DNA of 64,000 bases from Coenobita brevimanus (lineage: Eukaryota; Arthropoda; Malacostraca; Decapoda; Coenobitidae): assembly GCA_032717465.1 (NCBI GenBank), contig CM064669.1, forward strand, positions 51,034,694 to 51,098,693, given 5' to 3'. Position 1 is the stretch's first letter; each line of letters begins with the position of its first letter. Of the stretch, positions 55,540 through 64,000 are shown piece after piece. Below the pieces are notes generated by a model. It saw only the letters and a list, made by a program, of their open reading frames with translations, was not told the origin of the DNA and did not search any database. The position numbers and the translations under genes are program-made.

Positions 55540-55960
55540 GGAGGTATGGTAGCGTGGATGGTTGGTGTTGTGGTGTTTGTGGTTGTCGTGGTGGTGGTTT
55601 TTGCAGATGTGGAGTTGGTGGTGCTTTTGGCAGATGTGGAGTTGGTGGTGTATTGGCAGATGTGGTGGTGGTGGTGGTGGTGGTGGTTCTGGCAGATGTG
55701 GTGGTGGTGGTGGTGGATTGGCAGATGTGGTGACTGAAGTAGTGATGCTAGTTGTCCTTCGGTTGGTGGTAGGTGTGTCAGAAGTGGTAGTAGCAGTGTA
55801 GCTGTGGCAGAAGCGGTGGTAGCAGCTGCGGTACTTGTGGTAGATGTGGTAGTAAAAACAGCAACTGTGGTAACTATGGCGGAGGTGGTAGTAGCAGGTG
55901 TGGTAGTTGTGGTAGGGGTGGTGGTGGCGGCGAGGCAAGGGGAACAGGGAAGGGGTCCAC
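55540..55960. repeat. GGT-rich low-complexity tract
   Basis: A ~30-bp unit GGCAGATGTGGAGTTGGTGG near 55600-55735 and GTGGTAGTAGCAG-type units to 55930. Confidence 0.9.
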
Positions 55961-55989
55961 CAGCTTAGCCTCGATCAATACTTACTGGT

Positions 55990-56345
55990 GTACGCTGCAA
56001 ACCTCCCACTCCACCCTGTACCACACTACACCACACCATGGCCTCTACCACACCACACAATACCACACCACACCACTACCACATCACACCTTAGCACTCC
56101 CTGTACCACACTGCACCACACAAGTACCTGTACCACACCACACCACACCACAGCACTACCGGTATCATAGCACATCACACCACTACCTGTACCACATCAC
56201 AACATACCATTGAACCCCTATACCACACCACACCACTGCCTGTCCCACTGCTTGCACCACATCACACCACACCGCAGCCTGTCCCACCCCACCCCTACTT
56301 GTCCCACATCACTCCACCCCACACCACTGCCAGACTAACCCATCT
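55990..56345. repeat. CACCACACCA degenerate repeat
   Basis: CACTACCTGTACCACACCAC units of about 35 bp, strongly C/A-rich. Confidence 0.9.
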
Positions 56346-56688
56346 CCACCACCTTCAGCATGTCACCTCACTCCACCTCACTACCTCTCTCACACCACTC
56401 CACTCCCCTTTTCCACCCCACTCCACTATCCTCTCATCTGTCTCCGTACCAGGCCTCGTGCACCCCTTCCCCCACCCCATACCTATCCATTTGAGTCCAC
56501 TCCATCCATTTGGTTGATAGATCTAGTCCACTTACTGTTAATTGCTCGTCCCCTGACCTACTCCACCCAGCCAAATGCAACTCCAGGTCAGTCCCTTTTC
56601 CTCCCCCTCCCCCCATCAAAATGAATAAATAAATAAAAAACTCGGTGCCACCTCTCTTTGTTCCAGTGCACTCCAGTTCGTGTGTATT

Positions 56689-56740
<52 letters not shown>

Positions 56741-56929
56741 CGCGTAGATACAATAGCCATTTTGACTGTCACATCATCGGTCATGGTTAGGGGAAAGCTT
56801 TGTCGAAAAAAAAAAGAATCATAAGAGGCTCGATACAATGTTAAGATTAAAGTTTCAATTTTTAGTTAAAAATATGTCATAGTTGGAGGCAGATTTGAAC
56901 CTGGCTGTGTGCAACTCCCAGAAAATGAT
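56346..56929. other. Non-coding stretch with AG run
   Basis: Pyrimidine-rich to 56600, (GA)n at 56695-56740. No gene seen. Confidence 0.55.
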
Positions 56930-57320
56930 AAAGTTCGGGAAAGTAAATGCTTAATAGGGAAGAGAAATGCTGAATTAAAGTGAGAGATGCTGAATAGAAA
57001 CGAGAAATGCTTAACAGAAATGAGAAATGCTTAATAGAAATGAGAAATGCTTAATAGAAAAGAGAAATGGTCGACAGAAATGAGAAATGCATAATAGAAA
57101 AGAGAAACGTCTAATAGAAATGAGAAATGCTTAATGGAAATGAGAAATGCTTAATAGAAAAGAGAAATGGTCGACAGAAATGAGAAATGCATAATAGAAA
57201 AGAGAAACGTCTAATAGAAATGAGAAATGCTTAATGGAAACGAGAAATGCTTAATGGAAATGAGAAATGCTTAATGGAAATGAGAAATGCTGAATAGAAA
57301 TAATTAATGCTTAATAGAAG
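56930..57320. repeat. 20-bp tandem repeat with 100-bp higher-order unit
   Basis: About nineteen copies of TTAATAGAAATGAGAAATGC. The distinctive variants AGAGAAATGGTCGACAGAAA and AGAGAAACGTCTAATAGAAA recur in the same order at 57061/57101 and 57161/57201, so five 20-mers were duplicated together. Confidence 0.96.
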
Positions 57321-57597
57321 AGACATACTTATCAATTATGCTTCGTATGCTCTTTGGCCTGATTTTAAATTGTAGAAAACACCATGGATGCATAATTGGC
57401 ATAGTTTTGGGGGCTGACCGAAATATATACCTTTTTTCTTTCCTGTTAATAGCATAAACTCAGTAATGGTGGCAGAATCTGATGATGTTTTAAGCACAGT
57501 GTTTTCCATTTATCGTTTTCGTGTGTGTTATGAAAGTAACTCTACTTGTGACTTTTTTTACTGAACGGTTGATAGTTTATATGGACCTTTATACTAG

Positions 57598-57598
<1 letters not shown>
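57321..57598. other. Non-coding stretch, weakly M2-like
   Basis: Nothing firm; under 300 bp. Confidence 0.4.

Positions 57599-57668
<70 letters not shown>
57599..57668. repeat. TG microsatellite
   Basis: (TG)n of about 70 bp. Confidence 0.98.
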
Positions 57669-57669
<1 letters not shown>

Positions 57670-57946
57670 ATACCAGAAGTACTCGGTCAGAAAATTTGCT
57701 GATGTGATACCAGGGATCGTTAACGCCAGATCTGCTGATAGTGTGTCGTATTGTCTGTAGTTGTTATTGCTTGTGATTGTTTTGGTGTTATTGCTGTTGA
57801 TTGTTTTGGTGTTTAGTTGGTGCCAGAATCAGTTAGCTTAATTAAAAAAAAAAGGTTGATTTGCATTGTTGAGTTATGCTTTTGTGTGAATCTAGGCCAA
57901 TAAGTGAGGGAAGTTCAGTGTAGTTGGTGTGCTGTATATGGGAAGG

Positions 57947-58061
<115 letters not shown>

Positions 58062-58179
58062 CCAAAACTGCGACACTTTTAAAGGGCGAAGCATGTAGCC
58101 TGTCATTTCGTGTATCTGCCATATTTGACGCAGATGCAGCAGCTCTTAGGCAATGTAGTTTGTGTGCGTGGGGGGTAGG

Positions 58180-58250
58180 GACCAGGTGTAGTCAGATTGG
58201 GGGGGGGGGTTGATTTGACTAATAACCAAGGAGACTCATTCGTAAGTCAG
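58180..58250. repeat. D3 repeat copy, partial
   Basis: CCAGGTGTAGTCAGATTGGG, a G-run, then TTGACTAATAACCAAGGAGA and CTCATTCGTAAGTC. Confidence 0.75.
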
Positions 58251-58319
58251 ATGAAAGAAATAGAGTGTAGTGTTGGTGTGGGTGGTGCAGTGAGCCGGAC
58301 GCTACCCTCTTAACCTTTC

Positions 58320-58710
<391 letters not shown>

Positions 58711-58839
58711 AGAGAAGCGGTTATAGGCTAAGACGGGCCTGGTGGAGACTGTTAAAGGGAATATGGTGATGCTGTCCAGACGGGTTGGCCTGGAACACAT
58801 GTGGGGCAGTAGTGTTTGGTAGAGAGGCGCCTGTTCTGG

Positions 58840-59075
58840 TTCGTAACGCCATTTCCGTAGCGACTTATACTTTCCATGTCACACCCCAGTTTGATGTGGT
58901 ATTCTAGTTTTAACATCTCTTCCTTAGCGATTTATTTTTGGATATGATGGTTAATGTCCTTTTGTACGGCGTTTATGCAGAGTATGGCGATATTGGAAGG
59001 ATTTTTGTAACAGTAGAGGACAGGAATGTGTACTAAGCAAAATAAATCGCCTAGGAAAAGGTGTTAGGGATCTTC
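58840..59075. mobile_element. M2 MITE copy with two left ends
   Basis: TAACGCCATTTCCGTAGCGA and TAACATCTCTTCCTTAGCGA are two left-end blocks; right end GCAAAATAAATCGCCTAGGA plus AAAGGTGTTAGGGATC is the best-preserved terminus of the family. Confidence 0.85.
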
Positions 59076-59144
59076 CTCAACCGACGAGAATGCTGACCCT
59101 GGCCTTCAGCAGCTTAGCCTTAAATATATCTTACTCTTGGGTCC

Positions 59145-59325
59145 GTATTCCGTAACACTTATTCCTAGGCGATTTACTCTGCTTTTTACACCTTACCGTC
59201 CTCCTCTGTGCTACGTAGATCATTCCAATATCACCATACCCTGCATAAACAACGTACAAAATAATGTCAGGCAGCCATATCCAAAAGACAAATCGGTAAG
59301 GAAAAGGTGTTAGGGAGTTAATTAA
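59145..59325. mobile_element. M2 MITE copy
   Basis: CCGTAACACTTATTCCTAGG, CGATTTACTCTGC on the left; GACAAATCGGTAAGGAAAAG, GTGTTAGGGAG on the right. It lies only 70 bp from the previous copy in the same orientation. Confidence 0.87.
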
Positions 59326-59341
59326 CCACCCAGAATACGAG

Positions 59342-59343
<2 letters not shown>

Positions 59344-59410
<67 letters not shown>
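59344..59410. repeat. TG microsatellite
   Basis: (TG)n of about 67 bp. Confidence 0.98.
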
Positions 59411-59415
<5 letters not shown>

Positions 59416-60423
59416 ATAAAAAAGTTGCCATATTGAATTCACTTACCCCACAACTTATCCTGTCGTCTATAATTTGTGTGTTTTTATCGCCACGGGTGAT
59501 TTCTTGCCCTAGTAGCTTTGTTTCATGTTTATATTATTGTCTGGTACTTGGGCTGGTTATGGTTAGGTCCTCATTATGTTCTTTTATTTTCCTCTTGGTC
59601 TCTGGACTCGACCTACCCCATCCTTAGGTGGGAAGAGAGGCCTGGATGATGATGATGAGGAGGAGGTGGAGGAGGGTAATGATAATGAGCAAAAAGAGGA
59701 GGAGGAGGAGGAATAGGATGATGATGATAATGAGGAGGAGGAGGAATAGGATGATGATGATAATGAGGAGGAGGAGGAATAGGATGATGATGATGATAAT
59801 GAGGAGGAGGAGGAGGAGGTGGATTATGATAACGATGAGGGTGATGATGATGATTGGTTCTGTTAGTCGTATTTATGATGTTTGTCACGTGTACCCAAGC
59901 ACTGTTGATCGGTGGTGTTGTTCTGCTTTCCCTAATGAATTTTTGGTGTGCTGTGGTCTTTGCATAGATGAAGTATTAAGATTATCAAAAGACAAAAGTG
60001 ACACTGCACCTTGATTATTACTGTATATTTATGTATTTATTTTGTTAACTTCGCCATATCATGATCCACCTTTGACCTAAGTTAGAAGGAGGGATAATTT
60101 TGACACAAGGAATATTGTCTTGTATGTTTGATGGATGGATTGATTGATGGATTTCTGTATGTGGTCGATTAATTGATTGATGTATTTCTGTATTTACCGA
60201 TCTATTTATTTATGTATTGTGCATGTGGTAGCGGTGGCAGAGCGTGTTTCAGTTAATAATTTAATATGATGCAAGCGTGACTCATGAAGTTACAAGGAAC
60301 AGTTTTGACTCAACGCATACTGCTGCAAGAAGTAATAGTGGCGATACAACTCTTTATCGTATAGTGAAGCTTAAAGACAGTGGAATACGGTGCTTCGTAG
60401 GAAATGAAGTGGAAACTGACTCA
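59411..60423. other. Non-coding stretch with GAG/GAT repeat
   Basis: GATGATGATAATGAGGAGGA units of about 39 bp, three copies, at 59645-59850; TTGATTGATGGATTTCTGTA repeats at 60125-60200. No gene seen. Confidence 0.6.
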
Positions 60424-60680
60424 AAATTATTCGTTCTCTAGTCAAACTTGGCCCCAGATTGCCATATCGCGCTCTTGAATGCTGAGTTGTAACAGGAGAC
60501 ACCAGAATATGTGCTGGTTACGAAGAAGTGCTGTGGAGAGGATGTTGAGCCGTAGTACAGTCTCAAATGATGCTGGTCACGAGGAAGTGTTGTGGAAAGC
60601 ATGTTGAGCCTTAGTAACATCCGGAAAAAAAGCTGCAACTGGACAAAAATCTGAGCCATGTTAAGGTGAAAAAACTATAG
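60424..60680 (+). mobile_element. M1 MITE copy with duplicated core
   Basis: CTTGAATGCTGAGTTGTAAC, GCTGGTTACGAAGAAGTGCT and GCTGGTCACGAGGAAGTGTT about 61 bp apart, then CATGTTAAGGTGAAAAAACT at the right end. Confidence 0.86.
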
Positions 60681-60849
60681 CTGTACCATACGTGATATAT
60701 TAAAACAGAGACGTGTATTTCAGGCGACGGGTAAAGAGAGGCACTGTTGAGTATAGTGACTGGGTGTGAGGAGTGAGCACCATGGGAACACCGTAGAGAA
60801 CACTGTGATAAGACTGAGTACCATCCCCAGTGTTTATATAGCCACTCAG

Positions 60850-61020
60850 TTGTACCCCACCCCCGTAACAGTAACACCACCACTTACACCACAACCATAC
60901 AACACAGCCACCACCACTAACACCACAGCCATACCACACAACCACCACCGCCCTCAGTAACACCACCACTCAACCACACAACCACCATCACACTCATCAC
61001 CACACAACCACCACTTAGTG
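60850..61020. repeat. ACCACCACA-rich tract
   Basis: AACACCACCACTTACACCAC-type low complexity. Confidence 0.85.
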
Positions 61021-61450
61021 CATCACGTTTTTTGTTAACACACTTGTAATTGAAGTCATCTGATACCTTGTTAGACTCTCCTTCAATTATTTAGACGAAC
61101 CACACTTTGAAGTACATAAACTAAGCAGCTAACTTATATACCACTCTCCTGCCCTGGTACCAACTCTACACACAGCTACCATATACTACAACCATTAGTA
61201 TTACGAACCCTACACCCAACTACCACCCTGTCATAACTGTTACTATTACCAAACCTTACCACACTACCACAACCATCCATGCTACGAGCCCCACCGCAGT
61301 TACCACACTACTATAACCTCAACGCCACCACCTCTGTCAGTTTAACGTTCATACACCCTCACGATAACTCAGCGCAGCTTACAATTTGCGTCAAGGCACA
61401 AGCAAAGCACAGGAGCCATAGATGCACAGCCCAAGGCCTTATGTGTACGT
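61021..61450. other. Non-coding stretch
   Basis: CTACCACACTACCACAACC-like degenerate phrases at 61190-61330. This would be intron just before E4; no strong polypyrimidine tract is seen. Confidence 0.5.
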
Positions 61451-61512
61451 AAGAGGTGCACAGTCACTATAGCCAGCACCATCATCAGCATCAGCACCAC
61501 CATCAGTACACC

Positions 61513-61624
61513 ATGACGAGTGTGCCCAAGACTTTCCTGATCGGGAGCAGCGGGGAGGAGCACAAGGAAATGATAAAGATGATGGTCATGTCTTGCCCCT
61601 CCTGCACCAGCCCCTCGCACGGAG
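61513..61624 (+). CDS. Short exon (E4) ending in a CxxC motif
   Basis: A GC-rich coding island with the frame MTSVPKTFLIGSSGEEHKE, MIKMMVMSCPSCTSPSHG, ending at the strong donor GGAG/gtatgt (61625) in phase 1. The CPSC pair could bind metal or form a disulfide; no family recognised. The left edge is ambiguous. ATG 61513 sits in a near-perfect start context (CACCATGA), so E4 may begin an alternative transcript. Alternatively the frame continues upstream through His/Gln codons (QHHHQHQHHHQY), with several in-frame CAG acceptors at 61470-61506, all giving phase 0 entry as E3 requires. The window ends before the next exon is clear. Confidence 0.6.
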
Positions 61625-61649
61625 GTATGTCCCCCCTGCTCCACCTCAC

Positions 61650-62170
61650 CCTCCATAGGCACCGGGTAGTTCCTCCACGTAGACATTTCCTCCTCCAAAT
61701 AGTCCCTCCATACCTAAGACCTCCACTAGTCCCTCCAAGCAGAAACGTCCTCCTCCAAATCATACCATTCTTGTAGAAATGTCCCCCTCCAAATGACTGC
61801 AGAGTATTAGATTGATCCCCGGAACATCCCTCACCCTCCATACCTAAGACTTGCAGCAATTAGTCCCTCCACGTCGAAACTTCCTCCTCCAGTTCATAAC
61901 AGAGTATTAGACTGATCCTTGACAGATTCCCTTACCTACCTCTTCCTCCGTATATATGACGCCAGCAATTAGTCCCTCCACGCCGATACTTCCCCTCCAA
62001 ATCATCACAGAGTCTCAGGATTGATGCTTGGTACCTCCAGATCACCACAGAGTCTTAGATTGATGCTTGGTACATACCTTAGTCTATATATAACCATCCA
62101 ATTTGTTCCTCCACGTAGTAACAGCCACCACCACTAAGTATTTGATTTATCCTTGACAGACCATCGTCCC
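61650..62170. repeat. ~130-bp degenerate tandem repeat after E4
   Basis: Blocks TAGTCCCTCCACGTCGAAAC, TTCCTCCTCCAAATCAT, CAGAGTATTAGATTGATCC and CCCTCCATACCTAAGAC recur four to five times in the same order with loss of parts. Confidence 0.85.
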
Positions 62171-62979
62171 TGCTTCCTAGATATGTCCCTCCTGTATATG
62201 TGATCTGCACCAGTCTCTTGAAGTACTTCCGCCCTCCATATCAACACAGTATAACCTTGATCCCCGGTACATTGCGCTATAGATTGATCGTCCTTGCTTT
62301 ATTGAAATGGCCATGCACTGTTCCCCGTAACTCCACCCGGCTAGCCCCCCCCTTTATATCTTCCAGTCTTCCATTCTCCCGGCATTGCTGCGCTCAAGCT
62401 GCCTCTCTTACTTAAGCAGATCCCTGTCTCTCTTTCACTAGCATCTTCAGTCTAAGTTGCTCCTGTTCCTGTCTCATACTTTGATCTCCTTGCATCTTGT
62501 CCCTGGTGTCTGATGCTTTACGTCGCTGGATATTTACTGTTTGAGGTCCTTACGTAATACCTGCCTTGAAACCAGTGCCGTAAAAATTCATATACATCTC
62601 CCCAACTCTTCAGCTTGTTTTAATAATCCGTCAGCTGTACCGGTATATTTTCGTGAGGACAGATATTTTTCATTGTGATATTGTGTGTTTATTATATTCC
62701 ATGACCAGACGTAAACACAATCCCAAATGTCTGTTATCACCAGCTTGTGAAGGGAAACACATGATTATCAACACAAAAGAAGACATAATTTAAGACATAA
62801 TTTAAGGTTAAGGAAATGCATGCCTTTATTTATCGGATCAGTGTCAACCCCTTCTGTCTGTTTACGTTTTACAGGCTTGAGGTAAACCAGGTATATAATT
62901 GACCTCATGTTCAATCTCATGTTGATTGCTTATTCCACTTCTACATTGATTTTTCCTCCTTATCAATTCATTCCCTCTA
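62171..62979. other. Non-coding stretch
   Basis: GC-moderate to 62420, then AT-rich. I saw no further exon with matching phase-1 entry and good splice sites. Confidence 0.5.
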
Positions 62980-63375
62980 ATATACTGGTTTTCGTGTTCT
63001 TTCTTGCAATCATTTATTTCTCCTAAATTCACTGGCTTTCTTGTTTTTTCTTCTTGTATTCATCTATGTCCGTTTTAATTAATTGGTTTTCTTGATTTTC
63101 TTCCTTGCATTCATTTATTTCTTCAGTATTCTCATATTTCTTGTTTGTCTTCCGTATATTTCATTTACCTCCCTCAAATTCACTGGTTTCATTGTTTTTC
63201 TTCCTTGTATTCATTTATTTCTTCTTTGTATTCATATTTATCTTCATTTACTTCCTTTTATTCGTTTATTTCCTCATTGTATTCATATATTTCTTCCTTT
63301 TCTTCCCTGTACTCACTTTTATCTTGTGTTTCTTCCCCGTATTCATTTATCTTCCCTTAATTCCCTGGCTTTCTC
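62980..63375. repeat. T-rich degenerate tandem repeat
   Basis: TTCTTCCTTGCATTCATTTA, TTTCTCCTAAATTCACTGG and TTTTCTTG blocks repeat about six times with ~60-bp spacing. ORFs rich in Phe/Ser/Leu here are artefacts. Confidence 0.85.
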
Positions 63376-63559
63376 CCCAAAACCTTGCCAGCCTCACTTA
63401 TCCTCCTATCCAGCCCTTGATGCTTCGTGATCTAGGCCAGGTGTGATGTGAGATATTCGCTGTCACCTTCCTCGTCTCCTGTTCCCTCTTGTATTCCTGT
63501 ATATTTTGTGTCACTGTCCCTGTGTTGTTTATATGTCATTGTCCGGCATCGCTTCACTT

Positions 63560-64000
63560 TCTGATTCTCTCTGTCTGTCTGTCTGTCTCTCTCTCTCATA
63601 TCCATCATTTCATCCTTCAACTCTTCTCACTTCACCAGCCTTCTATCCTTTTTCATCCCTATCCGTCTATCCTTTTTCTCCCTCATTCTTCTCTCCATCC
63701 CACCTCCATCCCCTCCATCATATCATCCTCCATTCCCGCCATCCACTCTTCTCTCCTTCTCCCTTTCCTAGCGTCCCTTCCTCCTCCCCATCGTCTTTCC
63801 TGCCAAATCCTCCTTCCATCCTCCTCTTCACCGTCCTTCCATCCTCCTCTTTATCCTCCTTCCATCCTCCTCTTCATCCTCCTTCCATCCTCCTTTTCAT
63901 CCTCCTCTTCATCCTCCTTCCATCCTCCTCTTCATCCTCCTTCCATCCTCCTCTTCATCCTCCTTCCATCCTCCTCTTCCTCCTCCTTCCATCCTCCTCT
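63560..64000. repeat. Pyrimidine-rich tract with ~24-bp units at the window edge
   Basis: TCTGTCTGTC run near 63570-63598; from about 63790 the unit CATCCTCCTCTTCATCCTCC with TTC repeats and runs off the window end. Confidence 0.93.

Overview
The window looks like nuclear DNA of an arthropod, most likely a decapod crustacean. It is dominated by very long dinucleotide and trinucleotide microsatellites (AG, AC, ATT, ATC, CTA, CCA), degenerate minisatellites, small inverted-repeat elements and fragments of non-LTR retrotransposons, with very little coding sequence. There are no operons, no ribosome-binding sites and no dense ORFs, and the coding signal comes in short GC-rich islands bounded by splice-like AG and GT sites. 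The taxon assignment is inference from repeat style; nothing in the window fixes the species.

The coding islands lie on the + strand and join in frame into one large split gene: E1 4659-5708 (enters phase 1, leaves phase 1), E1b 12248-12462 (1 to 0), E2 15014-15215 (0 to 1), E3 33432-33490 (1 to 0) and E4, ending at 61624 (leaves phase 1). A weaker island at 1544-2018 would also join E1 in frame. The protein begins as a Thr/Ser/Pro-rich, mucin-like chain, continues through a Gly/Pro-rich linker, and ends in this window with short Cys-containing pieces. I do not recognise the family. The last intron in the model is about 28 kb, and the gene appears to continue past the right edge.

The rest is repeat landscape. 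I use these names. LJ is a jockey/CR1-type LINE: one frameshifted 2.5-kb copy at 7844-10325 on the - strand, sitting inside a 46-bp minisatellite, and one 3' stub at 15272-15446. LT is the 3' tail of another LINE, usually ending in a GATA/TCTA-type run, with about eleven copies. M1 is a ~200-bp MITE with ~25-bp terminal inverted repeats, about twelve copies, several with an internally duplicated or triplicated core. M2 is a second ~170-bp MITE with TIRs around GCGATTTATTTTG. D3, D4, D5 and D6 are other dispersed repeats without an assigned class. A ~186-bp hAT-like MITE is nested inside one M1 copy. Long purine-only stretches (37.66-38.39, 47.44-49.30, 51.13-51.96 kb) and CA runs near 195 bp (26.7 and 53.1 kb) are the most extreme low-complexity tracts.
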